NCBI GenBank assembly: GCA_016617855.1
Contig: JAECUM010001831.1
Location: forward strand, 1 to 64,000
Length of the DNA: 64,000 nucleotides
Source of the DNA: Megalonaias nervosa
Taxonomy: Eukaryota; Mollusca; Bivalvia; Unionida; Unionidae
Reading direction: 5' to 3'
Positions 49,413 to 58,977 of the stretch are shown piece after piece. A model generated the notes under the pieces. It saw nothing but the letters and a program-made list of their open reading frames with translations, had not been told where the DNA came from and searched no databases. How positions within the stretch are numbered: the first letter of the stretch is position 1; the number at the start of each line of letters is the position of its first letter. The translations under genes and the position numbers were made by a program.

Positions 49413-49912
49413 ATGAATTTATATTGTGTTCGATGTAGAGCACCCACTCATACCAGTGGATTAACGACAATAATAACAAAAAATAACAGGCGCGCACTTA
49501 CAGGCAAGTGTGTGAAATGTGGTACAAAAAATACAAATTTATTTCATTAAAGACAGGTGGAGATATCGCTGCTTCGTTAGGTAAATTACCAGGAGCTCCA
49601 TGGGCAAAGTATCCTGGTGAAAAACACATACCTGGATATAATTATTGTGGTCCTGGAACTCGTCTCGATATCCGACTCGATAACCAAGACCAACCAAAAC
49701 CTGGAGAATATCCAATAAGCGCAATTGATCAAGCGTGTCACATTCATGATGTCGCGTATTAAAGTAAAGATTTACAACAACGACATCTCGCCGATATAAA
49801 ATTAATTCATGCCATAAATAATGTAAAAGATAAATCACTTCGAGAAAAATTAGCTGCTTTTCTGATAAAAGCTGGTATGAAATGTAAAATAATGTTAGGG
49901 GCTGGTAATTAA
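49413..49912 (+). pseudogene. Zinc-ribbon plus phospholipase A2-like protein, broken
   Basis: The first part, from the ATG at 49,413, encodes a zinc ribbon with two Cys pairs ('YCVRC' and 'KCVKCGTKN'), resembling the DUF5679 domain. It ends at a stop near 49,550. In the next frame, from about 49,545, follows a PLA2-like domain with the calcium-loop motif 'YCGPGT' and the catalytic 'ACHIHDVAY' pair. This is stopped by TAA at 49,760-49,762 immediately after the HD..Y motif, but the same frame continues open to 49,912 with a helical C-terminus. PLA2-like domains of this kind in viruses are thought to breach membranes during entry (parvovirus VP1 is the known case). One frameshift and one nonsense codon disable it. 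Confidence 0.82.
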
Positions 49913-49934
49913 TCAACTGATTATTATCATAATA

Positions 49935-50909
49935 ATGGAATCTGTTTATTATAGTCCAAGAGGATATTGGAGAGGTAAAGCAGCGATTAGTAAACTTGCT
50001 GAAGCAGCAAAAGTCTCACGTGATGTCGCTGCAGCGTGGTTAGCACGACAGGCAATATGGCAAATTTATCTACCACCACCTAACAAAATTCAGTATGCAC
50101 ATTTTGATGTCAGTACCCCTAATGAAGTTCATCAAGCAGATATTTTGTTTTTACCACATGATACCATTAAAATTGGCAGACGTCAATACACATACAGATA
50201 CGCGTTAACCGTCGTTGACGTTGCGAGTAGATATAAAGAAGCAGAACCACTGTCAAGAAAAACAGCAACTGAAGTTGCATCTGCGTTTGAACGCATTTAT
50301 CAACGTGGTGGTCTACGATGGCCACAACTGCTACAGGTTGATCCTGGCAAAGAATTTCTTGATGCAGTATCATCGTTGATGAAGCGACATAACTTTAAAA
50401 TCAGACGAGGACACACTGAAATTCATCGTGATCAGGCAATCGTTGAACGATTTAATCGAACACTTGCTGAACGGTTGTTTGGATACCAATATGCAAAGGA
50501 AATATCCGCTGACTTTAAGTCCATGGACAGATCTCGTGAATGGGTGGCAAGGTTACCAAGTGTGATAGCTGCATTAAACAACGAAATGACTCGTGCAACT
50601 TTTATGAAACCTTCTAATGCGATCACAAAAAAATATATACCAATACAACGTAAATCTTCCTCTCAACCAGTACTAGGTAATGTTACTGTAAGATATTTAT
50701 ATGAACCTGGTGAACTTGAAGGAGGTAGAAAAAGAGTAACTGATCCTATCTGGAGTGTGACCACACACAAAATTTCTAGCGTGGTAAGGTCCACAGGTAG
50801 ACCTGCAATCTACAGATTAGATTCAACTGCTCCTCAGCGTGGATTTGTACGCGAACAATTACAAATAATTCCTACGGTTACACAATTACCACCGCGCTCA
50901 CTTTTGTAA
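49935..50909 (+). CDS. Polinton integrase (rve, DD35E)
   Basis: Intact, 324 residues. It would cut and join element ends into host DNA. An N-terminal helical segment is followed by the rve core with catalytic residues D69 ('HQADILF'), D136 ('QVDPGKEF') and E171 ('AIVERFNR'), exactly 35 residues between the last two. The C-terminal part (about 240-324), with a basic, aromatic 'VRYLYEPGELEGG' stretch, is where Polinton integrases carry a DNA- or chromatin-binding fold; I cannot recognise a canonical chromodomain. It follows the PLA2-like gene by 22 bp on the same strand and overlaps the end of the convergent polymerase gene by 12 bp. It is one of the few core genes without a lesion. Confidence 0.95.
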   Translation: MESVYYSPRGYWRGKAAISKLAEAAKVSRDVAAAWLARQAIWQIYLPPPNKIQYAHFDVSTPNEVHQADILFLPHDTIKIGRRQYTYRYALTVVDVASRYKEAEPLSRKTATEVASAFERIYQRGGLRWPQLLQVDPGKEFLDAVSSLMKRHNFKIRRGHTEIHRDQAIVERFNRTLAERLFGYQYAKEISADFKSMDRSREWVARLPSVIAALNNEMTRATFMKPSNAITKKYIPIQRKSSSQPVLGNVTVRYLYEPGELEGGRKRVTDPIWSVTTHKISSVVRSTGRPAIYRLDSTAPQRGFVREQLQIIPTVTQLPPRSLL

Positions 50910-53900
50910 ACTTGCACCTCTACGTCGATTACATTCAAGACAGGTCAGCATCACATTTTCGCGTGTGTGACCAAGACTACTATTAATTCTATCAACGGTA
51001 AATTGTCTTGGATTATTATTTGAATACCGCCACAGCATATTACAGTTACAACTTCCACAATGATTATTCTGTTGTTGTTTTAGTGTTATAATAAATTCAG
51101 CATCAATATTAAAATAGCGATTATTTTTTTTTTGTCACATTGCTTATAATTCGCTAATTTTTTATTGATATCGACAAAGTTGTTAGTGATTTCTTCGGTT
51201 ATTACGCAATCCATGATAACCCTGTGCAGTGGAGATATTCTTCTGACTCGAGACACTGCAAGATGAAGTAAATCTGACCACTCAATACGATCATCGACCA
51301 TCCAAATATTTGTATCAGTAATAGTTAATACCTGTGACGAGTGAATCGTTATAGCGAATCCTAACGTCCACGGCGATTTATCCATACTCAACGCGCTCTC
51401 AACAACATTAACAACAACTAAAACAATATCATTTAACACAAGATTTTGTATTCCACCACCAGGAATCTCAACATCAACATTCTGTCGTCGAGTATCTGCT
51501 GGGCGATAACACAAAGGTACAGGTAGATTTGAAAATTTTTCTTTATGTAACGTAAATAATTGTTGTTGAAGTGTATCGCGAACTATTTTTCTACTTGTAA
51601 CTATCAAATCAGCAGGTCTCCATAAAGTCCAAAAATCATTCATAGAAGTTTCTGGGATTATCTTACGCATTATCTCACACTGTATTTTATCTGGCTATAG
51701 TCTTATTAACTTTTTAAACTCTTTTAGTGATTTATCAATAGCTCTATGGTCATCAGTTATTTCTTCGTAATAATCTATAAATGTTTTCAGCCACTCATGT
51801 GGAGACGATCCAATGAAAGGTGGCGGTTGACCATGATCGTTACACATTATCACAGCAGTATTCTTCAATAACAGCCAATCAAGAAATATTTTTAATACCT
51901 CTAGCGACACCGTGCATATCTCGTCCCAGATAATAATTTTAGAAATGTATTTCTCACCCATCCGCGATGGAGTCCATGCGTCTCCTCACCATCTAAAGAA
52001 ACTATGGTATGTACATGACTTTACTCCTCGTTCTTTTATTTCCCTGGCGAGTTTATGTGTCAAAACAATCATATCAGAACAATTATTAAATAATTAAATC
52101 GCGCGTGTTGTTTTACCTGAACCACCACACCCATTAAGATAAACGGTTTTATGTCTAGCCATAGGATCACATACAGATGGTGCCGATGACAATTCTGGTA
52201 TTTGATTATTCTTGTAATATGTCTCCGCAATTTCAACGTCGGCAGATTCAGAATAACTAATTATATCTTCATGTTTTATTCTCCATTCGCCCCATGATGC
52301 ATGATTGTTAATTTGCAATTGTTTCAACGAATCCGCATATTTTTTTATTTATATAAATGAATCTCTCGCGACTCTGACTGCATAACATGGAAATCTGTTT
52401 ATCATGGATAATAGATTTATCGAAACGTACGCTAGCATCGAAGATCTTAAATGAGTAAACTGCGATGACTCGCCATCAGTAGAGCTCACAATTGTACCTA
52501 ATTTAGTTCCCTCTGATAAATAAGCATTACTTCGACTTATAAATGTGTTTTTCTCCGTTGTATCATCAATTATAAAATTGAGTTCAGCATCGTCCATGAT
52601 TAATCTTGTACACATTCGTTTATGATCATATGATCCTCCTTGCGTAAATTTACCGATTATTCTTCTGCCGAGATCTTTTGCAAATTTCTCATCCCTTTCT
52701 CTCCTGCATTCACGTATATTATTAGCAATTTAACAATATCATCTTCGTTTAGATTAGAAAAATCTCTTCTAGCATCATTAATATTAAATATATCCGGTTC
52801 TGGCAACCAAACTTGTTTCTGCACGCAGTATGATATAATTGCTTCACTCACGCTCATCGACACCAAAATTCCAAAATCAAGCATGTACTGTATTACTACT
52901 ATTGGAACCCAACATTTTTCTGAAAAATGTCTTCCAAACCACGCATAAACAATCGGATGGAGATCCCCGTAAAACTCGAACGACTCTATACAGGCGAATC
53001 CGGTTAAGTCAAAATCTGGTAAGGGTCCGTTTATCGCAACTCTGGTCATCTCGTGTGTCGGATGTCCAAATCTCTTAAAATATTCAGAACATTCTCCGTA
53101 TCCAAGAAAACTTCCAGGATAACATGCTACCATATCAACTGATATAACGTCATTATAATCGTATTTAGTATTCCACAATCCACCATGTCCGTATTCCACA
53201 CAACTGTGTTGGACATCTTCAAGAAATTCCAATCGTGTCGGTTTCCATGAATTTTTCTCCTGAGCAGCGTGAGCGGCAATTGATGGAACGGTAAAACAGT
53301 TATTCAGTAATTGTCCAACATTAATATCATCAGAGGTATATTTTAATGCAAGATTTTTCATTTCTTCGTGGAGAAATTCTGTACGATAAATATCACCATT
53401 AGACCGTACAAACTGGTCATGATAATCATATTCCAAACATTGAAACAACCAAACAGATACAGGGTCAATTTTACTGATATTTCTGATAAAATCAAATACA
53501 TGACCATTGTAAAATTTAACCGTTCTGTCTCGTGGAAATATTGTTACTGCCACAGTCCATGCATGTGCGTTATGATCAATAATATCTATCGAAGCTCCTC
53601 TTGATTCATATTTCGATTTGTACAATATCTCTCCGGTTAACGTCTTCACTGTTATTGGGAATTTTAATTTCTTCCCCAGCTCAGCAACGTCGCTGATAGA
53701 CGCTCCGGTATCTTTAACTGTTTCTACCCACGTATTTATTTTTTTACGTCGTAAATCCGTTAAACCGTTTCCGCGTATCGCGTTTGTGAAGTGTTCTGTA
53801 ACCCGTTCAGCTACACAATTTATCCTTGACGAAGTCAGTGATGACAATTTAATGGGTTTGAGATCCCCAAAGTTAGGTTCATTATTTAACGGATATATTG

Positions 53901-54357
53901 CGTACACAACCGCAGTCACACGGTATGCACGTTCGTAATATGGTTTGTCAATACCAGTAAGTATTCCTGGTCTGGAATTTTTACTGAGAACAATATTATT
54001 TCTTGACTGCATATGGACAGAATCACGTTTGTCATGAATAATCCAAGTGTCATCGTCTGTCTTTACAATAAATTTTATTAAAATAAAATATCTCTGAACA
54101 AGGTAGTCAATAATCTCTCTTCCTCGTTTGTCATTCATTACATTAACAATATTTCCAATTCTAAATGTCGACCACACATGAGCCGTACCATCGTCGCGAA
54201 ATTTCTTTTTGGCTTCACGGATACGTTTTGTTATATCTTTATTCGTTAAAGCTAGATCTTGCATCGGAAAACTAAATTTGTGTTTCGGCAGTCTGTCAAG
54301 ATCAAATCTGGCTCCCGCTGAGACAGCTTAGGGTTCAATTGCGGATAATTCCTGCAT
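50898..54357 (-). pseudogene. Polymerase B-like / SF1 helicase / HNH-like fusion, degraded
   Basis: About 1,150 codons read minus strand through several breaks. The N-terminal part (54,264-52,657, open) has a motif-A-like 'VISVDMVACYPGSF'. The palm continues with an 'IIGKF' motif-B-like turn, 'FTHLRSSMLAY' and a motif-C-like 'VRVARDSF', where ATDS would be expected. Next come Walker A 'NGCGGSGKTT', Walker B 'IIIWDEICTV', 'DHGQPPPF' and a C-terminal helicase motif 'TLGFAITIHSSQ'. Last is a module with CxxC, 'FTVDRINSSLGHTRENV' and 'CLECNRRRG', HNH-like. Lesions: TAA 54,328; frameshift near 52,690; TAA 52,349; TAA 52,094; TGA 51,986; TAG 51,695; frameshift in an A-run near 51,125. I recall similar polymerase-helicase proteins predicted in fungi. 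The usual Polinton PolB is a separate protein-primed enzyme. Confidence 0.85.
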
Positions 54358-54441
54358 TATTATAATTAAGACAAATATGTATTTAAATTGAATTTTAATC
54401 TCTTGTATATGATTCATACAAATAATCGATGTAATTGGCTT

Positions 54442-54667
54442 ATGATCGGATATACCTCTCCTTGTAACAAAGCATACGTAAATGAATTCTGCGTTTTCAC
54501 ATGCAGTGCGTTAGAGATGGCAGTTTAGGACCAAACCGTGTGTGCGGTGTGGTGTTGGAGTCAGAGGAAAAACTCAACTGTGTGTGCAATGTGGTGGTAA
54601 AAAATACAGAGAGCTGAAACTATATTACGATAAAAAAATAAAACATCTTCAGGTGAATCTCCTATAA
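54442..54667 (+). pseudogene. Small Cys-rich (zinc-ribbon-like) ORF, probably frameshifted
   Basis: A short frame from the ATG at 54,442 ends at 54,528. An overlapping frame open from 54,515 to 54,667 encodes 'KPCVRCGVGVRGKTQLCVQC', two CxxC pairs typical of a zinc ribbon, followed by a Lys/Tyr-rich tail. The two together look like one small zinc-binding protein with a frameshift near 54,520. It lies between the divergent polymerase and the HNH gene. Function unknown. Confidence 0.45.
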
Positions 54668-54734
54668 AAACCGAAGAAGATTATCTCGCTAGATTTTCAA
54701 AATAATGATTCAAACAAATAATACTAATATATAA

Positions 54735-55247
54735 ATGGAGCAGAATGAGTTTGTAACGCATCCAATCATTACAAATTATGAAGCATCTCGTGATGGTGTA
54801 ATTAGGCACTGTAGATTAAAGAAACCAGTCGGTAGTGTTGATAAATTTGGTTATTTTAGATTTAATACCAGTGGAAATAAAAATTATTTCTCACATAGAT
54901 TCATCAACGAATGTTTTTATGGGGTCATTAAAGATGGACTTGTAATCGATCACATCAGTGGGAATAAACTTGATAACTCGCTTGATAACTTGCGAATTGT
55001 TACACAAAGTCAAAATTGCAAATTCGAAAATTCTGGCGGCGCACAATATGCAAGGGCTGTTAAATCTGTAAATACAGAGACTGGCCAAGAAATTATATTT
55101 AAATCAATTAATTCTGCTGGTAAATATTTTAACATAGTACCACCTTCAGTAAAATGTGTGGCAGATAATATCACAAAATCTGCTTTTTCAGTGAGATTTG
55201 GACGAAAAGTCAGATTACAGTATGTTCCTATGGTATCAGATGATTAA
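54735..55247 (+). CDS. HNH endonuclease (NUMOD4/HNH_3 type)
   Basis: Intact, 170 residues. An N-terminal NUMOD4-like region ('HPIITNYEASRDGVIRH') leads into 'GLVIDHISGNKLDNSLDNLR', the HNH core with the catalytic-type DH and the NLR motif, then 'IVTQSQNCKF', and a NUMOD1-like C-terminus containing 'SINSAGKYFNI'. Such free-standing HNH genes are homing endonucleases common in phages and giant viruses, where they cut DNA lacking the gene and spread by repair. It has its own frame, no overlap with neighbours, and is not part of the usual Polinton core, so it is cargo. It is undamaged while adjacent replication genes are broken. Confidence 0.9.
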   Translation: MEQNEFVTHPIITNYEASRDGVIRHCRLKKPVGSVDKFGYFRFNTSGNKNYFSHRFINECFYGVIKDGLVIDHISGNKLDNSLDNLRIVTQSQNCKFENSGGAQYARAVKSVNTETGQEIIFKSINSAGKYFNIVPPSVKCVADNITKSAFSVRFGRKVRLQYVPMVSDD

Positions 55248-55778
55248 GCGAGACAACTCCGTCAAGCATAACTTAGTAAATCTTGCACTTGTCGTACTTG
55301 TTGTACTAATACTGCGATTTTTGGTCAATATTAGATATCTTTTAAAATACACATTGACCTTACGGCGCTACAAATTTTCAATAATTTCGTTGTCGTGCAC
55401 AATACTTTATGTTTATGTAAAATCTCAATATTTATGTTTTCCACATTCTTATGAAACACTTTGCGGCCCAGCAGCAAATACCTATGTATACATCAGGTCA
55501 TTTTTAGAAATGAGTATGGCATGTGTATTCATATAACTTATCGATTATTTTAGTATCCTTAGAAACGTCTGATGAATACAGACTTTTAACTCGGCAAAAA
55601 TGCGGGTTTTATGTATATAGTTTCTCCAAGTATTTGGAAACTGAAAATAAATTCACATTTTACAATAAATTGTGATTTTATTAAGAAATCCACAATACAT
55701 TTTACAATAATTGTGATTTTATTCTGTATACTTGAGGTTTAACTATATAATAATGTTTTCAACATATACATATTGAAG
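55248..55778. other. Non-coding A+T-rich stretch within the Polinton
   Basis: An approximate direct repeat of ACATTTTACAATAA...TGTGATTTTATT lies at about 55,655-55,720. Probably part of a later insertion into the element together with the following SINE-like and tandem sequences. Confidence 0.4.
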
Positions 55779-56040
55779 TCCGGTGGCCGATTGCTAACGC
55801 GCTGGATTCTCGTACTCAAGGTCCGTGGTTCGATTATCGTGACCGGCATACTGTCGGGCGAAAGGCGATATTATGCCAAAATTTCTTATTTAGTGGGGCT
55901 TTCAGCCAGCCCTTCTGCGTTTCAATAGAAAATTTATACACTCTTCCACCATGTCACTTGGTGGGTGCAATTTTGCACTCCCTGGGTTGATTATGGGGTG
56001 GGGTTGGGGTTGCAAATTTGTATTGAACGTAGAGAAGGCC
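55779..56040 (+). mobile_element. tRNA-derived SINE-like insertion (family C)
   Basis: Starts with GTCCGGTGGCCGATTGCTAA (A box) followed by GTGGTTCGATTATCGTGACC (B box), the spacing of a polymerase III tRNA promoter, then about 190 bp of non-coding body. No matching target duplication was found, and the 3' end is blurred by the tandem repeats that follow. It is a host-type element inside the Polinton, so it inserted after or alongside Polinton decay. Confidence 0.65.
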
Positions 56041-56065
56041 CGTAGTACTGTCTTTAAGATAAGTT

Positions 56066-56335
56066 TATATGTAACTGTGCTGTCCTAGGATAAGTTCTTA
56101 GAATTAAGTTTATATGTAACTGTGCTGTCCTAGGATAAGTTAGTTAAGTTCTTAGAATTAAGTTTATATGTGACCTCTGATCCTGCTAGGATGTTGTTTG
56201 GCATCCTAGGGGATCACATGGGGTTAAAATGTGCTGTCCTAGGATAAGTTAGTTAAGTTCTTAGAATTAAGTTTTTATGTGACCTCTGATCCTGCTAGGA
56301 TGTTGTTTGGCAACCTAGGGGATCACACGGGGTTA
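56066..56335. repeat. Tandem repeat inside the Polinton
   Basis: Units built on GTGCTGTCCTAGGATAAGTT plus CTTAGAATTAAGTTTATATG. The first unit is short (about 54 bp); two longer units of about 110-120 bp add GACCTCTGATCCTGCTAGG and GGGGATCACA. The blocks include nested palindromes (TCCTAGGA). Confidence 0.85.
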
Positions 56336-56348
56336 TCCTTAATTAAGA

Positions 56349-56412
56349 TATAATCATATGTATATAATCATAATCATATGTATATGATCATAATCATATG
56401 TATATAATCATC
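56349..56412. repeat. Short tandem repeat (ATAATCATATGTAT)n
   Basis: Four to five imperfect units of about 20 bp containing ATAATCATATGTATAT. Confidence 0.85.
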
Positions 56413-56498
56413 TTGAAACAGTCTTTAAGGACTATTATTTTTATTTTATTAATATTATTCTGATTTTATTTTTATATTAGACAAACATTTATAATATA

Positions 56499-56903
56499 AT
56501 GAATTCTGAAAATATTAATGTTATTATTTATGCTATTAAAAAATTACAACATAACGGTATAAATACATCTGATAATCTTAATCCTGAAAAAATTCTGTGT
56601 GACTTTGAATCATTAGAACAACGGAAATTGGAGAACAGATACACTTTGCCATCTGATTATAAATTCATGAAGTTTATCCAGCAGGCAATGTTACAGTCGC
56701 TGGCAACAGTTACAGATAATCAGGCAAAGCTGTTTGTACCTCTCTCACAAGCTATTGATAAAATTAAGTTAGAATTATCTCATGAATACGAACAGAAAAA
56801 GATTGTGAACTTTCGTATAAGACAGTTAAGAGAGCATTGTGAAAATGAAAGTGAAGGTGGAGTTAATGTGATAATGGCTAAACAAAATCCCTGGCAAAAT
56901 TGA
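56499..56903 (+). CDS. Uncharacterised 134-residue Polinton protein
   Basis: Intact frame with ATG, mostly alpha-helical by composition, no membrane segment or signal peptide, Asn/Gln/Lys-rich, with a short coiled-coil-prone stretch around residues 85-110 ('KIKLELSHEYEQKKI'). I do not recognise a family. It is the only + strand gene in the right half of the element and is convergent to the capsid-associated block. Being open, it could be a lineage-specific accessory gene. Confidence 0.7.
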   Translation: MNSENINVIIYAIKKLQHNGINTSDNLNPEKILCDFESLEQRKLENRYTLPSDYKFMKFIQQAMLQSLATVTDNQAKLFVPLSQAIDKIKLELSHEYEQKKIVNFRIRQLREHCENESEGGVNVIMAKQNPWQN

Positions 56904-57025
56904 CAGTTTATTTATAATATAATAATATTTTATTCTGATAATTACGATTTACCCCAGTAAAAAAAAATTTATTCTGATCCGAGTTAGATTCGGATATTTT
57001 TATTTTTTTGTTTTGCGATAACGCT

Positions 57026-57409
57026 CTATGATCTCACATATAGATTAATACTTAAAACCTCATTTTGCAAATCCAAAATACGTCCTATTTGGTCTGTAAG
57101 TTTGAAATGTATCCTTGATAATAACGGATTATGTACACGTAGATAAACGGGGTTAATTGGTTCAGATACAATTAACCACCCGGGTGGCGCTTGAGGACTA
57201 AATGAATATAATATATATCCTTGCTCCGCCTGGCTAGACTTTGAAAGATCTACTTGATAGCTGCCATCAATTACATCACATACTAGACTGACTGCGATCG
57301 TTGATGTTATATTAACAATACCCGGTGATATGTGACGGCCTCCACCGTATGGATCGTTATTATGTTTAAGCATAACCGATGGTGGGACTATTTTTTTTTC
57401 ATGATTCAA
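57026..57409 (-). CDS. C-terminal half of capsid-associated Polinton protein
   Basis: 127 residues. 'DVIDGSYQV' and the ending 'RIHFKLTDQIGRILDL' followed by a short basic end match the C-terminal part of a common Polinton/adintovirus structural protein whose tail reads 'WLTDQ.G..L...G' in other elements; I take it to be a minor-capsid or penton-like protein from context. In those elements this half is normally fused to the half encoded at 57,832-58,377. Here 422 bp separates them. It has its own ATG, so it may be independently expressed or may be the downstream fragment of an interrupted gene. Confidence 0.7.
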   Translation of the reverse strand: MNHEKKIVPPSVMLKHNNDPYGGGRHISPGIVNITSTIAVSLVCDVIDGSYQVDLSKSSQAEQGYILYSFSPQAPPGWLIVSEPINPVYLRVHNPLLSRIHFKLTDQIGRILDLQNEVLSINLYVRS

Positions 57410-57831
57410 GTATTTTTGGAAAATAATCGTTAAATAAATCAGGATATTTTTTCATATAAGATTATTTAATACTGTTTTTAGCATTATCAGGGCAACAATT
57501 ACTGATCTGAGATGATAAATTATTTCAGTTAAAATGTGCTTAAGATAATTAAAATCATATAATATTGAATTTAAATGTCGAATTCCTTCAAGGATCTTTC
57601 TTTTGTGTCGTTGCTGTAATGTTGTATAATGTTAGTAGTTGATTTTTAATTGTTTGACTCGAGTTTAAATTCATCATTCATAATTTATTTACAGCAGTGA
57701 TAGGTATTTTACTAAAAAGCCAGATTTATAAGTTTTGTGTAAATTTCTTTTAGATTAGGAATAGAGCTCGTTATCAATTCTAAAATTCATTGACGGTCCA
57801 TGGATACATTTTTCTGTAATTCTGGAATCTT
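57410..57831 (-). other. Spacer splitting the capsid-associated protein
   Basis: 422 bp, very A+T-rich. It contains a minus-strand open stretch (57,631-57,452, about 59 codons without a convincing start) with a helical, Leu/Ile-rich translation. Either an insertion or the remains of a small gene. Confidence 0.4.
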
Positions 57832-58377
57832 TTAAATCTTTTTTTCGCTTGTCTTAAATTCTTCTAGTTTTGGTTCTGGAATTCCATTTGACCTTTGGTC
57901 TGGGGGAACATCAGGCCATCCTAACACAGATCTGATCGAACTTTGATAAATATCTACAACATAATCAGGGGAATTTATTTCAATCGCCGCTGATAATGTT
58001 GGTTCGTAAACAGTGATTGCTATTTTGGATTCTTTTCCTGTAATAGATTTAATTCTGCATTGGAACTCATCATTAATCTGTTCTATTTGATAACTGCCAG
58101 TTGAAATTCCAACAACTTGCCAATCAGGAGTTCCATCAGGTTTATTCTTATTTGCAAATACAAGTGAATTGTTTGCTGGTAGTCCACCAAACGATTTTGA
58201 CCTGATATTTGGGCAGCTATGATAAACTCGTAATTGTGCTAGCGTTATTTCACTTGCTGAAATTGCAGTTGGAAAGTTAACGCTAAATTCAGGATTGGTC
58301 GAACTTAATGATATCATAGTAGTTTTTGACGGCGTTGTATTAGCGACGATCTGTTGTAATAGTTCTAACGCTGACAT
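57832..58377 (-). CDS. N-terminal half of capsid-associated Polinton protein
   Basis: 181 residues. 'FSVNFPTAI', 'EITLAQLRVYHSCPNI', 'GSYQIEQINDEF' and 'SSIRSVLGWP' fit the N-terminal domain of the same structural protein family (a beta-rich protein with an N....S..LGF motif). It ends with a charged tail 'KLEEFKTSEKKI'. It lies in the minus-strand morphogenesis block, 64 bp downstream of the two-TM gene. It is either a genuine separate gene or a truncated first half. Confidence 0.75.
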   Translation of the reverse strand: MSALELLQQIVANTTPSKTTMISLSSTNPEFSVNFPTAISASEITLAQLRVYHSCPNIRSKSFGGLPANNSLVFANKNKPDGTPDWQVVGISTGSYQIEQINDEFQCRIKSITGKESKIAITVYEPTLSAAIEINSPDYVVDIYQSSIRSVLGWPDVPPDQRSNGIPEPKLEEFKTSEKKI

Positions 58378-58441
58378 TATTTAAAATACGTCGTATTTAA
58401 TTATTATTTTAATAGAACGAGTTGCGTTCTCTCTCGGGAAT

Positions 58442-58954
58442 TCAATCTTCCACTTTATCACAAGTTACTTTGTCACTAGAATCGCTAGCGATTCTAAATG
58501 CTTCATCATAGGTTTTCATTATCGCTGCGAACTCCTCATCAGATATTTTACCATCGCTGAGGTACGCCGAAAGATACGATGATAGTTTAGAATAAGATGT
58601 TGTTACTGTGTGTAGTTTTATTATATACTCGTGTAATTTATCATTTGTACATGTAGATATCTTCTTAGCGATAATACTGAGAATGCCTGCGATAATCGCT
58701 GAAGTTGAAACGACAGTTGTTACAACTGCAGGTGCTGTCATTGTTATTGTTGATAATAATAATCCGCTTCCAGCAATAACAGCAGAAACTGAGTAAACAA
58801 TTATATCAATAACAACCATACGTCTGTGATATTTTTTTACTTTTACTGTATAATCGTCGACGATATTTTTTAGTTTGGTTTGACATTCACATACTTGATT
58901 GTATCTGTGACGTTGAACGTCGATAAGTGACTCCGTCACTAGGGTTTGATTCAT
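58442..58954 (-). CDS. Two-TM membrane protein of Polinton block
   Basis: 170 residues. An N-terminal helical, charged segment is followed by two hydrophobic helices (about residues 47-70 and 74-96), then a long C-terminal helical region with 'SDGKISDEEFAAIM', a motif I associate with similar predicted proteins in other invertebrate Polintons. It is likely a membrane or capsid-vertex-associated protein, but its role is not known. Intact. It starts 23 bp downstream of the fibre gene stop. Confidence 0.8.
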   Translation of the reverse strand: MNQTLVTESLIDVQRHRYNQVCECQTKLKNIVDDYTVKVKKYHRRMVVIDIIVYSVSAVIAGSGLLLSTITMTAPAVVTTVVSTSAIIAGILSIIAKKISTCTNDKLHEYIIKLHTVTTSYSKLSSYLSAYLSDGKISDEEFAAIMKTYDEAFRIASDSSDKVTCDKVED

Positions 58955-58977
58955 TATACAATGACAACGTCATTTAA

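Noticed and set aside
56976..56996. Hairpin ATCCGA...TCGGAT followed by T-runs, resembling an intrinsic terminator between convergent genes
   Set aside because: The stem is only 6 bp and the host transcription machinery is eukaryotic, so an intrinsic terminator is not expected.
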